Shown: piece by piece, positions 1-10,620 of the stretch
Layout: every line of letters starts with the position of its first letter
How positions within the stretch are numbered: the first letter of the stretch is position 1
NCBI GenBank assembly: GCA_024278135.1
Contig: JAJRTU010000137.1
Location: forward strand, 1-45,915
DNA: 45,915 nt
Source: Gammaproteobacteria bacterium
GTDB lineage: Bacteria; Pseudomonadota; Gammaproteobacteria; Eutrophobiales; Eutrophobiaceae
Direction: 5' to 3'
Translations under genes and position numbers: made by a program
Notes under the pieces: generated by a model
Database searches by the model: none
Told to the model about the DNA's origin: nothing
Seen by the model: only the letters and a program-made list of their open reading frames with translations

Positions 1-1049
1 TATTCGTTTATCAATGGGTCGATCACCATGTCCAGCTGGCCCTGGAGAAATTCGTCGAGTTTGTACAAAGTCAGATTGATGCGATGGTCAGTCACCCGGC
101 CCTGGGGGAAATTATAGGTGCGAATTCTCTCTGAACGATCGCCTGAACCGACCAGGTTACGTCTGTTCTCGGCCATCTCCGCTGTTTGCCTGTCACGTTC
201 CGCATTCAACAATCTCGACTGCAACAGGGACATCGCCCGCGCCCGATTCTTGTGTTGCGAACGTTCATCCTGACATTCCACCACGATGCCGGTAGGCAAG
301 TGCGTCAGACGAATGGCGGAATCGGTCTTGTTGACATGCTGCCCGCCGGCGCCGGAGGCGCGATAGGTGTCAACACGAATATCGGCGGGATTGACAATGA
401 ATTCATTTATCTCTTCCACTTCCGGCAACACCGCCACCGTGCAGGCCGAAGTATGTATCCGTCCTTGCGACTCCGTTTCCGGCACCCTTTGTACCCGATG
501 TGCGCCGGATTCAAACTTCAGCCGTGAATAGGCGCCTTCACCCGCTATACGCATAATGATCTCTCTGTAACCATCAAGATCGCTTGCTGTGGCACTGAGT
601 ATTTCTATCGACCAGTGCCGCATCTCGGCATATTTACTGTACATGCGCATCAGATCGCCGGAAAACAGGGCAGCCTCTTCACCGCCCGTACCGGCCCGAA
701 TCTCCAGAAAAATATTGTTACTGTCATTGGGGTCTTTGGGCAACAGCAGTTTTTGTAACTCGACTTCCAGCAGGGCGTTTTCTTCCTCGGCCAGCTGTAA
801 TTCTTCCGTTGCCAGATCGCGCATTTCCCGGTCCGGGTCATGTTGCATTTCGAGCGCAGAGCGGGCCACCTCCAAATTGTTGCGGTAGCGCTTAAAACAC
901 TCGACCACCGGCGAGACCTCCGCCAGTTCCTTGTTGAATTCCCGAAATCGGTTTTGATCCGCGATGACTTCCGGATCAGACAACAAAGCATGTAACTCGA
1001 GCTGGCGCTCGGCGAGATTTTCCAGTTTGATTTGCAGCCTTTGTTTCAT
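1..1049 (-). CDS. prfA: Peptide chain release factor 1 (RF1), 3' end cut by window edge
   Basis: Reverse-strand reading from ATG at 1049 gives [29 protein letters not shown]... with [15 protein letters not shown] (GGQ motif). It is open to position 3, and the last two bases, TA, may begin the stop codon. Not in the ORF track because it runs off the edge. Confidence 0.95.
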   Translation of the reverse strand, partial: MKQRLQIKLENLAERQLELHALLSDPEVIADQNRFREFNKELAEVSPVVECFKRYRNNLEVARSALEMQHDPDREMRDLATEELQLAEEENALLEVELQKLLLPKDPNDSNNIFLEIRAGTGGEEAALFSGDLMRMYSKYAEMRHWSIEILSATASDLDGYREIIMRIAGEGAYSRLKFESGAHRVQRVPETESQGRIHTSACTVAVLPEVEEINEFIVNPADIRVDTYRASGAGGQHVNKTDSAIRLTHLPTGIVVECQDERSQHKNRARAMSLLQSRLLNAERDRQTAEMAENRRNLVGSGDRSERIRTYNFPQGRVTDHRINLTLYKLDEFLQGQLDMVIDPLINE

Positions 1050-1102
1050 CATCACTAAGGAACCAGGGGGGAAACGGGGAAGTGTAGCGGAAATCGGGCC
1101 GG

Positions 1103-2383
1103 CTAATGGTCTTTTTTACCACCGTTCTTTTGGTCGTACAGATTGAATAACTCATGGCAGGCCTGAATAAGATCCTGACGACCTTCGGCACTCGCCTGAC
1201 GCAACTGGGAACTGGGCGAATGAATAAGTTTATTGGTCAGGCTGCGCGTTACCTGTTGCAGTATCTTCTCAGGGTCGCCCCCCTTTTTAAGTTTATCCAG
1301 GGCACGGGCCAGTTCCTCGGCCTGCAGATCACCGGCTCGTTGGCGCAGTGCACGAATGGTCGAAACAGCATCAAGTGAATTCAGCCAGGCCATGTACTGC
1401 AGCACTTGAGTTTCGATAATTTCCTCAGCCTGTTCGGCAGCCTTTTCGCGACTGCGCATATTTTCGTCTATCACTTCTTTCAGATCGTCGACGGTATACA
1501 GATAGACATCCGCCAGCTTCCCTGCCTCGGCCTCAATATCGCGCGGCACGGCAATATCAACGATAAATACCGGTCGATGCTTGCGTTTCTTAATGGCCGT
1601 TTCAATGGCGCCTTTGCCCAGAATAGGCAATGGGCTGGCGGTCGAGGAGATGATGATATCGGCTTCTTCAAGATGTTGGGGGATATCACTGAGCGTAATG
1701 GCATAGGCGGAAAACTCGGCTGCCAGCTGCTGCGATCGTTCGAGCGTGCGATTGGCGATGATCATACGCTTCAGCCCGTCGTTGTGCAGATGCCGGGCAA
1801 CGAGTTCAATAGTTTCCCCGGCACCGATTAACAGCGCCGTTTGCCTGGATAAATCGCTGAATATTTGCTGTGCCAGACGCACCGCCGCATAGGCCACCGA
1901 GACCGGATGGCTACCGATGGCCGTGTTGCTGCGCACCTGCTTCGCCACCATGAAGGAATGCTGAAACAGTTGTCCCAGCAGCTTGCCGATACTGCCGCTT
2001 TTCAGGGCCGCCCGATAAGCATCTTTCAACTGGCCCAGCACCTGTGGCTCGCCCAGTACCATGGAATCAAGTCCACTGGCGACGCGTAATATGTGTTTTA
2101 CAGCTTCAGCATCAGGATGGTTGTAAAGAAAGGGCTGTAAATCTGTCGGGGACAGGCCATGAAAATCGTGGAACCACTCCACCGCCTGTGGCCGATCGGC
2201 TTCGTTCAGGGAACAATATACCTCCGTTCGGTTACAGGTGGACAGTATCGCCGCCTCCCGAACACCCCGCAAATGCCGAAGATCATGTAAGGCATCAAGC
2301 AGAATATCCGCGCCAAATACCACCTTTTCCCGCACTTCCAGCGGTGCGGAGGCATGATTGAGTCCAAAAGCCAGCAATGTCAT
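1103..2383 (-). CDS. hemA: Glutamyl-tRNA reductase
   Basis: [21 protein letters not shown]..., [10 protein letters not shown] and [15 protein letters not shown] motifs. Start moved from ORF-track 2431 to the internal Met at 2383. Adjacent to prfA as is common. Confidence 0.95.
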   Translation of the reverse strand: MTLLAFGLNHASAPLEVREKVVFGADILLDALHDLRHLRGVREAAILSTCNRTEVYCSLNEADRPQAVEWFHDFHGLSPTDLQPFLYNHPDAEAVKHILRVASGLDSMVLGEPQVLGQLKDAYRAALKSGSIGKLLGQLFQHSFMVAKQVRSNTAIGSHPVSVAYAAVRLAQQIFSDLSRQTALLIGAGETIELVARHLHNDGLKRMIIANRTLERSQQLAAEFSAYAITLSDIPQHLEEADIIISSTASPLPILGKGAIETAIKKRKHRPVFIVDIAVPRDIEAEAGKLADVYLYTVDDLKEVIDENMRSREKAAEQAEEIIETQVLQYMAWLNSLDAVSTIRALRQRAGDLQAEELARALDKLKKGGDPEKILQQVTRSLTNKLIHSPSSQLRQASAEGRQDLIQACHELFNLYDQKNGGKKDH

Positions 2384-2614
2384 TGATTCTAAAATACTAT
2401 AATTTAAGGAAAAGTACTCTTGCGTTACCAAGTATAAACCGCTTAAATATCAAGTTCTTGCTAATTTATCCGCTAGTTATGGAGAAGTCCCACTTCAAAT
2501 CCGGCAAATTTACACGGTTTTATCATTAATTAATGGTACTCAGATCAATATTGGCGAGGAAATTATTAATAAATGGGACTGTCTATATAATAAAATAATG
2601 ACTATGGTTTCTAT

Positions 2615-4408
2615 ATGATGAATTTATATTCAGGTGGATCGGCACCCCGTCGCCTGCCGCTACGCTTTTGCCGCAGCGTCATGCTGCCCCTGCTGTTCAC
2701 GCTGCTCGCATCCTGCAGCAATGTCGCCGTCAAACAGCCTGAGCCTGCGCTTGTCAGCGACGCCGAAAAGCAGGCAACAGAAGACGATATTGTCCGGGTT
2801 GAGCCGGTTCGCCCCAAAATCCCCCTCAGCGAAGAAATCCTGTACAAGACGCTGCTGGCGGAATTTGCCGGCCAGCGTAATCGACTGGATGTTGCTGTTG
2901 AGAATTATGTCGATCTGGCGCGCATGACACGGGATCCGAAATATGTTGAGCGAGCCGCGCGAATTGCGATCTACGCCCGCAATTCGGAGGCGGCTGTAGA
3001 AGTCGCCCGCCTGTGGGTGGAACTGGATCCCCTGAACCCGGACGCACATCAGGTGCTGGCCGTCATGAATCTGCGCAAGGGCCAGATTGAAAAAGCCCTC
3101 GAACACCTTGAGATCATCCTGGATTATTCCCACGGCAAACTGGATCAGAAGTTATGGATGATCGCCAATATGCTGGGCCGGGAAAAAGACAGGGCGCTGG
3201 TGATGCAGGTAATGGAAAAACTGCTGGAGACACGCCGGCAGGATCCGGAGGCCGTATACGCTTTTGCCCATATCGCGGCCAGAACCGGTGAGCTGGAACG
3301 TGCGACTGAATTGCTGGAAGCCGCGCTGGAACTGGCCCCGGATAATGACAATGCCGCCATGAGTTATATCTCTATCCTGCAAAAACAGGGGCGTTTGAAT
3401 GACGCACTGCTGTGGGTGGAAAAAGAACTGCCTACACGCAAAGACAACGATTTCAATTTACGTTCGGCCTATGCTCGCCTGCTGACAGATGCAAAACGCT
3501 TTGACGACGCCCGCCGTCAGTTTGAAATCCTGTCGGTTCAGGCCCCCAATAACAGTGATATTCTATTTGCGCTGGGGCTTTTATATTTACAGTCCAACCG
3601 GCTTGACGATGCGAAAATTTACTTCGAGAGACTGGTGAACAATGATGTCCGCTCCGACGATGCCAACTACTACCTTGGCCGTATCGAAGAGGACCATAAT
3701 AACTATGAGCAGGCCGGGGTCTGGTACCAGAGCGTACAACGGGGAGAAAACTATTTTGATTCCCAGATTCGTTACGCTTTAATTCTGGCCAAACAGGGCA
3801 GAGTGGAAGCGGCCCGCTCGCACCTGCAGAAGATCTCGACGCAGGGCGAGGAACAGGCCTCCTTGCTGGTGCAGGCTGAAGGGGAACTGTTGACAGAAGA
3901 AAAGCGTTACGAGGAAGCGCTGGCCGTCTACGACGCTGCCATAGAAGGCAAGAAGTACAATGCTGATTTGCTTTATGCACGGGCCATGTTGGCGGAGAAA
4001 ATGAATCGGCTGGAATTGCTGGAACAGGATCTGCGACGCATCCTGGTGCAGGAACCGGATAATGTGCAGGCCCTGAATGCCCTTGGATACACGCTGGCCG
4101 ACACCACCAACCGGCATCAGGAAGCCTATGAATTGATCAAACGCGCAATGGATCTGAGTTCCGGTGATTTTTATATTCTCGACAGCATGGGCTGGGTCCT
4201 GTACCGCCTGGGGCGACACGACGAAGCCATTGAGTACCTGGAAAAAGCCATGTCCCTGCGCAGGGATCCGGAGATTGCTGCACATCTCGGCGAAGTGCTG
4301 TGGGTGAAAGGGGACAGGGATGCGGCAAAAAAGGTTTGGGAAACCGCTTTGCAGGAAACGCCTGAAGATCGCCGCCTGCTCGACGTTATCAAGCGTTTCG
4401 ACTACTAA
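2615..4408 (+). CDS. TPR-repeat lipoprotein (hemA-lolB intergenic locus)
   Basis: 597 aa; lipobox-like LLASC near the N-terminus; many TPR-like helical repeats (e.g. LNALGYTLADTTNRHQEAYELIKRAMDLSSGDFYILDSMGWVLYRLGRHDEAIEYLEKA). Confidence 0.88.
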   Translation: MMNLYSGGSAPRRLPLRFCRSVMLPLLFTLLASCSNVAVKQPEPALVSDAEKQATEDDIVRVEPVRPKIPLSEEILYKTLLAEFAGQRNRLDVAVENYVDLARMTRDPKYVERAARIAIYARNSEAAVEVARLWVELDPLNPDAHQVLAVMNLRKGQIEKALEHLEIILDYSHGKLDQKLWMIANMLGREKDRALVMQVMEKLLETRRQDPEAVYAFAHIAARTGELERATELLEAALELAPDNDNAAMSYISILQKQGRLNDALLWVEKELPTRKDNDFNLRSAYARLLTDAKRFDDARRQFEILSVQAPNNSDILFALGLLYLQSNRLDDAKIYFERLVNNDVRSDDANYYLGRIEEDHNNYEQAGVWYQSVQRGENYFDSQIRYALILAKQGRVEAARSHLQKISTQGEEQASLLVQAEGELLTEEKRYEEALAVYDAAIEGKKYNADLLYARAMLAEKMNRLELLEQDLRRILVQEPDNVQALNALGYTLADTTNRHQEAYELIKRAMDLSSGDFYILDSMGWVLYRLGRHDEAIEYLEKAMSLRRDPEIAAHLGEVLWVKGDRDAAKKVWETALQETPEDRRLLDVIKRFDY

Positions 4409-4449
4409 AACAACAAGGCCTCAGGCCATAGGCGCTTTGCCACTTTCTC

Positions 4450-5166
4450 GTGTTATTCATCCAGCGTGAAAAATATTTGGCCGGGGAAAGTCATTTTACT
4501 CCGGGGACCATCACCGCACTGACCGGCTGTTGCGTATCGCGTTCTGTTCCTGAAAAATGGCGTCATGGTCTTATCCAGCTGATTTCGTACCTGCTGTTAA
4601 TGGTCTTTAGCGGTTGCGCCGTGCAGCAGCGCTCCTCAGACGCAGCCCTGTCCCTTGCCTGGGAAGAAAACAGCGCAAAGCTGGCGAAGATCCACAACTG
4701 GCACCTGAAGGGCCGGATCGCCATGCAAGTGGAAAAGGAAAGCGCCAGTGCCAGCCTGAGTTGGCAACAAAACGGACAGGATTATATTATCAGGATAATC
4801 GCTCCTTTTGGCCGCGGTACACTTGAATTAACAGGAAATCGTGACGGTGTGACCATGCGCGATGCCAAAAACCAGGTCGTCCACGCTGCAAACCCTGAGG
4901 TGCTGTTGCAGGCTCGCCTGGGTTGGCAGGTGCCACTGAGCGGTCTGTATTACTGGATAAGGGGCTTGCCGGAACCGGCTGTCGAGATAAAAACCATGAT
5001 ACTGGATGAGCAAGCCCGGATAAACGAACTGTCGCAGGCCGGCTGGCAAATCAGCTATGGGCGCTACATGCAGGCGGGCGAATTGAGTTTGCCCAAAAAA
5101 CTGGTGCTGCAGAATCAAAAATTGAAAATTAAACTGGTCATCAAGCGATGGGATCTGTCCCTGTGA
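4450..5166 (+). CDS. lolB: Outer-membrane lipoprotein LolB
   Basis: Lipobox LMVFSGC, WHLKGRIAMQ..., PFGRGTLELTG, YYWIRGLP; followed by ispE with a 19-nt overlap. The true start is uncertain because about 40 aa precede the signal peptide. Confidence 0.88.
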   Translation: MLFIQREKYLAGESHFTPGTITALTGCCVSRSVPEKWRHGLIQLISYLLLMVFSGCAVQQRSSDAALSLAWEENSAKLAKIHNWHLKGRIAMQVEKESASASLSWQQNGQDYIIRIIAPFGRGTLELTGNRDGVTMRDAKNQVVHAANPEVLLQARLGWQVPLSGLYYWIRGLPEPAVEIKTMILDEQARINELSQAGWQISYGRYMQAGELSLPKKLVLQNQKLKIKLVIKRWDLSL

Positions 5167-5996
5167 GCTGGCCGGCACCGGCCAAGATAAACCTGTTTTT
5201 ACACGTCGTTGGACGCCGTGAGGACGGATATCATCTGTTGCAGACGGCGTTCCAGTTTCTGGATATTGCCGATGAACTGGAATTCAGTTTGCGCAAGGAC
5301 ATGCAGATACGCCGCCAGGCCAATTATCACCATATCCTGCAGGAAGCCGATCTGGTGGTACGGGCGGCGGCCATGCTGCGTGAACAGGTCGGGACGCCTT
5401 TCGGCGTGGACATCCGTATAAACAAGCGCTTGCCGATGGGTGGCGGCCTGGGTGGCGGCAGCTCCGATGCGGCAACGACGCTGGTGGCCCTGAACAGTCT
5501 CCTGCGACTCAATTTATCAGTGGACGAGCTGGCCGGTATTGGCCTGAAGCTGGGGGCCGACGTACCGGTATTTATCCGCTGTCACTCCGCCTGGGCCGAA
5601 GGTGTGGGAGAGATACTGACCGTTATTACTCCGCCGGAAGACTGGTATCTGGTGGTAGTACCGGATTGTCAGGTGGCGACAGCCGACATTTTTAATTCAG
5701 CCGATTTGACACGTAATACGCCTGCAATCACAATACGCGACTTTCTGGCAGGAGCTGGCCATAATGACTGTGAAAAGGTGGTTCGCCAGCGCTATCCTGA
5801 AATCGCCGAGGTACTCGACTGGCTGGGTCGGCGATATGAGACAAGAATGACCGGGACCGGCGCCTGCCTTTTTGCCCGGTTTACCACGCAGGAGCAGGCG
5901 AATGATGCAGCATCTACCTTGCCGGATTCGTGGCAACGCTTTGTAGCACGAGGGCTTAACCAGTCTCCCCTGGCGGCAAGATTGAGCCGGGAGTAA
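5148..5996 (+). CDS. ispE: 4-diphosphocytidyl-2-C-methyl-D-erythritol kinase
   Basis: PAPAKINLFLHVVGRREDGYH, MGGGLGGGSSDAATTL (GHMP kinase), MTGTGACLFARF. Confidence 0.96.
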   Translation: MGSVPVSWPAPAKINLFLHVVGRREDGYHLLQTAFQFLDIADELEFSLRKDMQIRRQANYHHILQEADLVVRAAAMLREQVGTPFGVDIRINKRLPMGGGLGGGSSDAATTLVALNSLLRLNLSVDELAGIGLKLGADVPVFIRCHSAWAEGVGEILTVITPPEDWYLVVVPDCQVATADIFNSADLTRNTPAITIRDFLAGAGHNDCEKVVRQRYPEIAEVLDWLGRRYETRMTGTGACLFARFTTQEQANDAASTLPDSWQRFVARGLNQSPLAARLSRE

Positions 5997-6092
5997 ATCA
6001 GCACCGGCAAAGGACGAACGGCAGGAAGCCCGGAATAATACCGACACAGGCGGATTACAGGAGGAGAGCCGGACAGGCGTGGGAAGAATTTT

Positions 6093-6169
6093 TGGGGTGT
6101 AGCCAAGCTGGTTAAGGCACGGGGTTTTGATCCCCGGATTCCCAGGTTCGAGTCCTGGCACCCCAGCCA
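6093..6169 (+). tRNA. tRNA-Gln (anticodon TTG)
   Basis: Acceptor arms TGGGGTG (6093-6099) / CACCCCA (6159-6165), encoded GCCA, anticodon stem CGGGG-TTTTGAT-CCCCG, T-loop GGTTCGAGTCC. Confidence 0.96.
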
Positions 6170-6195
6170 ATGCACAAACAGAGGCATAATTTACG

Positions 6196-7149
6196 ATGTC
6201 ATTAGCGAATGTAATGCTCTTTTCCGGCAACGCCAATCCAAAGCTGGCTTTGGAGATTGCGGTTTATCTGAATTTGCCCATGGGAAAGATGACAGTCGGC
6301 AGTTTCAGTGATGGTGAAGTGATGGCTGAAATTGCAGAAAATGTACGTGGTCGCGATGTCTTTATTCTGCAATCACTCTGCGCACCGACCAATGACAACC
6401 TGATGGAGCTATTGGTCGTTGTCGATGCCTTGCGTCGCGCCTCCGCTGCACGAATTACCGCTATCGTGCCTTATATGGGATATGCACGTCAGGATCGCAG
6501 GCCCCGATCCGCCAGAGTACCGATCACGGCCAAGGTCGTGGCAAATATGTTTGCCTCGGTAAACATTGACAGAGTGTTGACGGTGGATTTACATGCGGAT
6601 CAGATCCAGGGCTTTTTTGAGATGCCGCTGGATAATGTCTATGCCTCGCCGGTGCTGTTGGGTGATGTCTGGAAACACAAATATCCTGATCAAATGGTGG
6701 TATCGCCGGATGTGGGTGGCGTGGTCAGAGCCCGGGCACTGGCAAAACGACTGGATGATACGGATCTGGCCATTATTGATAAACGTCGTCCCAACCCGAA
6801 TGAATCGGAAGTAATGAATATTATTGGTGATGTTGACGGCAGAACCTGTGTCATTATTGATGATCTGGTGGATACCGCCGGAACGCTGTGTAATGCGGCG
6901 GCGGCCCTGAAAAAATTTGGTGCGATTAAAGTGGTAGCCTACTGTACTCACCCGGTTTTATCAGGCAAGGCGATAGAGAACATTGATGCCTCAGTACTGG
7001 ATGAGCTGGTTGTCACCGATACCATCCCTCTGAGCGAGGAAGCCGCCGCCTGTGATCGTATTCGGCAGTTGAGCGTAGCGGCGATGTTGGCCGAGAGTGT
7101 CCGTCGGATTTCAGAGGGTGAGTCACTCAGCTCGATGTTTATCGATTGA
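6196..7149 (+). CDS. prs: Ribose-phosphate pyrophosphokinase
   Basis: [48 protein letters not shown]. Confidence 0.97.
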   Translation: MSLANVMLFSGNANPKLALEIAVYLNLPMGKMTVGSFSDGEVMAEIAENVRGRDVFILQSLCAPTNDNLMELLVVVDALRRASAARITAIVPYMGYARQDRRPRSARVPITAKVVANMFASVNIDRVLTVDLHADQIQGFFEMPLDNVYASPVLLGDVWKHKYPDQMVVSPDVGGVVRARALAKRLDDTDLAIIDKRRPNPNESEVMNIIGDVDGRTCVIIDDLVDTAGTLCNAAAALKKFGAIKVVAYCTHPVLSGKAIENIDASVLDELVVTDTIPLSEEAAACDRIRQLSVAAMLAESVRRISEGESLSSMFID

Positions 7150-7215
7150 TCGCACCGCCCCGGGCCACTTACGGTCAGCGTTTTGCGGATGAGATACCCG
7201 TAACAAATAGCAGTT

Positions 7216-7260
7216 AGCGGCAAGCAGCAAGAACCGGACCCTGCTGTTTGCCGCTATTTA
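7216..7260 (+). terminator. Stem-loop, probable terminator after prs
   Basis: AGCGGCAAGCAGCA (7216-7229) pairs with TGCTGTTTGCCGCT (7242-7255), 13/14 complementary plus one G:U. The U-tract is weak. Confidence 0.6.
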
Positions 7261-7334
7261 CTAGCAGCAACAATAAAGGTGCTTTATCTGGTCGCGGATA
7301 AAGTATATCAAGTCAATAAACTCAGGAGTTTACA

Positions 7335-8015
7335 ATGCAAACATTTGAACTAAATGCAGAGCCGCGTGAGAGCGTGGGGAAAGGTGCGAGCCGCCGCCTG
7401 CGTAAAACCGGGAAGGTTCCCGGTATTGTGTATGGCACGAAAAAGGACGCGGTGATGATATCGCTGGATCAGAATAGTCTCGGACATCAGCTTGATAATG
7501 AAGCGTTTTACTCACACATTCTGACATTGAATGTGGGTGATAACAGTGATCAAGTGGTGCTGAAGGACTTACAAAGACATCCATACAAGAGGCTGATTCT
7601 ACACATTGATTTTCAACGTGTTGATGCAAATGAAGCAATCACCATGCGTGTGCCCCTGCACTTCATTAACGAGACGAACTGTGTTGGTGTTAAAACCGAT
7701 GGTGGTGTGATCAGCCACGTGATGACGGACCTGGAAATATCCTGTTTGCCGGAGAACCTGCCGGAATTTATCGACGTGGATCTGGCCGAAGTGGCGCTGG
7801 GTGAAACCGTTCATCTGTCTGATCTGGAACTGCCGGAAGGTGTCGAGATTTATGCCTTAAGCCATGGTGGAGACGAAACACGACCCGTCGCTGCTGTCCA
7901 TTTACCACGGGCTGAAGAACAGGATCTGGATGCTGTTGACATGGAAGAAGGCGGTGAGGCGGCGGATGTGATCGACGCGGCCGGAACCGAAGATGGCGCC
8001 AGCGAAGAAGATTAG
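7335..8015 (+). CDS. rplY: 50S ribosomal protein L25 / general stress protein Ctc type
   Basis: GKGASRRLRKTGKVPGIVYG, LKDLQRHPYKRLILHIDFQRV; long acidic C-terminus typical of the CTC form. Confidence 0.95.
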   Translation: MQTFELNAEPRESVGKGASRRLRKTGKVPGIVYGTKKDAVMISLDQNSLGHQLDNEAFYSHILTLNVGDNSDQVVLKDLQRHPYKRLILHIDFQRVDANEAITMRVPLHFINETNCVGVKTDGGVISHVMTDLEISCLPENLPEFIDVDLAEVALGETVHLSDLELPEGVEIYALSHGGDETRPVAAVHLPRAEEQDLDAVDMEEGGEAADVIDAAGTEDGASEED

Positions 8016-8039
8016 TCCATGTGGTAGAGCCTGGCTTCA

Positions 8040-8615
8040 GTGATCAAGCTTATCGTCGGCCTGGGTAACCCCGGCCCGGAACATACTAAAACCCGGCATA
8101 ACGCCGGGTTTTGGTTTGTAGACAGACTGGCCTCTACACTCGGCGGCCGGTTTTCCCCGGAGTCCAGGTTCCACGGCGAAACCGCCCGCATTGCCAACGC
8201 CGATGTGGATTGCCGCCTGCTGAAGCCGGCCACTTTTATGAATCAGAGTGGGCGGGCAGTACAGGCAATGCTGGATTATTTCAGGATCAACGGCGATGAA
8301 ATGCTGGTGGCCCATGACGAAATTGATCTTGATGCCGGTATTGTTCGTCTTAAACAGGGCGGCGGCCACGGTGGTCATAATGGCCTGCGGGATATTATCA
8401 GCCGAACCGGCACAAAAGACTTTCTGCGCTTGCGTATCGGTGTAGGGCACCCCGGCCAACGGGATTCCGTGACACCCCACGTATTGGGGCGACCGGGCAG
8501 TAAAGAGCAAGAAGTGATTGATGCGGCCATTGATAATGCACTGTCAAGCCTGCCTCTTGTGTTCAAAGGCGATATACAAAAAGCCATCAGCGAATTACAC
8601 GCAGGCAATAAGTGA
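8040..8615 (+). CDS. pth: Peptidyl-tRNA hydrolase
   Basis: GTG start; LIVGLGNPGPEHTKTRHNAGFWFVD, KPATFMNQSG, GGGHGGHNGLRDI. Confidence 0.97.
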   Translation: MIKLIVGLGNPGPEHTKTRHNAGFWFVDRLASTLGGRFSPESRFHGETARIANADVDCRLLKPATFMNQSGRAVQAMLDYFRINGDEMLVAHDEIDLDAGIVRLKQGGGHGGHNGLRDIISRTGTKDFLRLRIGVGHPGQRDSVTPHVLGRPGSKEQEVIDAAIDNALSSLPLVFKGDIQKAISELHAGNK

Positions 8616-8684
8616 ACCGGGTTTCGGACCGGACTCTTTTCTCCAATACCAGTATCTATTGACCTCGGATTTTGAACAAATATT

Positions 8685-9776
8685 ATGGGATTTAAATGTG
8701 GCATCGTCGGCCTGCCGAATGTAGGTAAATCAACCTTGTTTAATGCATTGACCAATTCCGGTATCGGCGCGGAGAACTACCCTTTTTGTACCATCGACCC
8801 GAATGTCGGCGTGGTGCCGGTACCCGATCCCCGATTACAACAAATCAACAGCATTGTTGATACCAAACAGGTGATTCCAACCCACATGGAATTTGTTGAT
8901 ATTGCCGGTCTGGTGGAAGGGGCGTCCAAAGGTGAGGGGCTGGGCAATAAATTTCTCGCCCATATTCGGGAAACCCATGCCATCGCCCAGGTCATTCGCT
9001 GTTTCGATGATGATAATATTGTCCATGTTGCAGGCAAAGTTGACCCGCTGTCGGATATCGACATCATTAATACTGAATTATGTCTGGCCGATCAGGAAAC
9101 GCTGGATCGGGCCATGCAAAAAGCACTCAAGCTGGCACGAAGTGGAGACAAGGAGGCCAGGACAAATCAGGCCTTGCTGGAACTTGCACTGGCGCATATC
9201 GACACGGGGAAACCGATCCGTTCTCTTGAGCTTGAGCGAGAGGACAGATTAGCGCTAAAGACCTTTCATCTGCTCACTGACAAGCCGACCCTGTATATCG
9301 CCAATGTCGAGGAAGAAGGCCTGCGCGATAATCGCTGGTTGGGCGAGCTGGAAAAGTTGGCTGCGGCTGAAGGTTCACTGGTCATCCCTGTTTGCGCGGC
9401 CATTGAAGCTGAAATTGCCGAACTCGACGAGGCCGACAAGCAGGACTTTCTTGGCGATCTTGGACTGGAAGAACCCGGCTTGAATCGTATTATCCGTGTC
9501 GGCTACGAGCTGCTGGGCCTGCAAACCTTTTTCACCGCCGGACCGAAGGAGATACGCGCCTGGACCATCCATAAAGGCGATACAGCGCCGGTCGCGGCGG
9601 GTGCCATCCATACGGATTTTGAACATGGCTTCATTCGGGCCGAGGTGATCGCTTTTGATGACTTTATTGCCTGCCAGGGTGAACAGGGCGCGAAGGATGC
9701 AGGGAAGTGGCGTCTGGAAGGCAAGGATTATATCGTCAATGACGGCGATTTGATGCTGTTCAGGTTTAACGTCTAG
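8685..9776 (+). CDS. ychF: Redox-regulated ATPase YchF (OBG family)
   Basis: [46 protein letters not shown]-terminal TGS domain. Confidence 0.97.
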   Translation: MGFKCGIVGLPNVGKSTLFNALTNSGIGAENYPFCTIDPNVGVVPVPDPRLQQINSIVDTKQVIPTHMEFVDIAGLVEGASKGEGLGNKFLAHIRETHAIAQVIRCFDDDNIVHVAGKVDPLSDIDIINTELCLADQETLDRAMQKALKLARSGDKEARTNQALLELALAHIDTGKPIRSLELEREDRLALKTFHLLTDKPTLYIANVEEEGLRDNRWLGELEKLAAAEGSLVIPVCAAIEAEIAELDEADKQDFLGDLGLEEPGLNRIIRVGYELLGLQTFFTAGPKEIRAWTIHKGDTAPVAAGAIHTDFEHGFIRAEVIAFDDFIACQGEQGAKDAGKWRLEGKDYIVNDGDLMLFRFNV

Positions 9777-9852
9777 TCATCAGAAAATATTCCGGTCCGA
9801 AAAGGGCGCTTTAGACATGTTGCTTGCGCCTGACACCAAGTAGAATCAAGCG

Positions 9853-10620
9853 ATGGATTACTGGCAAGGCATTATCCTGATACTGACCGGCATTGTTGCC
9901 GGTTTTGTTAATGTGATGGCCGCCGGTGGTTCCATGATCTCTGTTCCGGTAATGGTATTTATGGGCATCCCCGGGCCGGTGGCCAACGGCACCAACCGTA
10001 TTGCCATCCTGGCGCAGAATATCACCGCCGTCATTACCTTCTTCAGAAAGGGCTACTCCGACTTCAGGCTCAGCCTGACACTGTCCCTGTGCGCCCTGCC
10101 CGGTGCCGTCGCGGGTGCGTTTATCGGCACGCGTCTTGAGGGTCTCTGGTTTAATCGCATACTTGCCCTTATCATGCTCGCGATCATGCTGGTCATGGCG
10201 CTGAACAAGAGAGGAAGTACAGAGCAGTCCGCTTTTCCCATCCCGCGAAAAAGAATGCTTATGGGCCATCTGCTCATGCCGGTGGTGGGCTTTTTTGGCG
10301 GGTTCATCCAGGTGGGTGTCGGCTTTATCCTGCTGCCCGTCTTGCACAAAGTGCTGGGAATGGACCTGGTGCGCGCCAATATGCACAAGGTGTTTATTAT
10401 CGGCACCTACACCATTGCCGCCCTCATCATATTTATCACTCAGGTGGAATTGCTGTGGATCCTGGGACTGTGTCTGGCACTGGGAAATTCCATCGGCGCC
10501 TGGCTGGGTGCACATATGTCCGTGACCCGGGGTGAAGGCCTGATAAAAATCGTGTTGAATACGGTACTGATTATCTTTATTGTCAAATTACTGTTTTTCC
10601 AGGACGCAGGTATTCAATGA
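9853..10620 (+). CDS. TSUP-family (TauE/SafE) membrane permease
   Basis: Polytopic; GIVAGFVNVMAAGGSMISVPVMVFMGIPGPVANGTNRIAIL motif. Confidence 0.85.
   Translation: MDYWQGIILILTGIVAGFVNVMAAGGSMISVPVMVFMGIPGPVANGTNRIAILAQNITAVITFFRKGYSDFRLSLTLSLCALPGAVAGAFIGTRLEGLWFNRILALIMLAIMLVMALNKRGSTEQSAFPIPRKRMLMGHLLMPVVGFFGGFIQVGVGFILLPVLHKVLGMDLVRANMHKVFIIGTYTIAALIIFITQVELLWILGLCLALGNSIGAWLGAHMSVTRGEGLIKIVLNTVLIIFIVKLLFFQDAGIQ

Noticed and set aside
1154-2361. Several + strand ORFs opposite hemA (1154..1378, 1406..1831, 1865..2089, 2044..2361)
   Set aside because: They are antisense to a clear hemA reading frame and lack recognisable domains; typical shadow ORFs.
2660-4392. Minus-strand ORFs inside the TPR lipoprotein (e.g. 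3453..3980, 3779..4285)
   Set aside because: Shadow ORFs of a strong 597-aa coding frame; low-complexity, protein-unlike composition.
5697-6236. 179-aa minus-strand ORF spanning ispE, tRNA-Gln and prs start
   Set aside because: Crosses a tRNA gene on the opposite strand; the peptide stretch AGVPGLEPGNPGIKTPC is the known spurious translation of a reverse-complemented tRNA.
9811-10515. 234-aa minus-strand ORF opposite the TSUP permease
   Set aside because: His/Gln/Asp-rich composition is what the reverse complement of a hydrophobic membrane gene gives; the TSUP frame explains the region.
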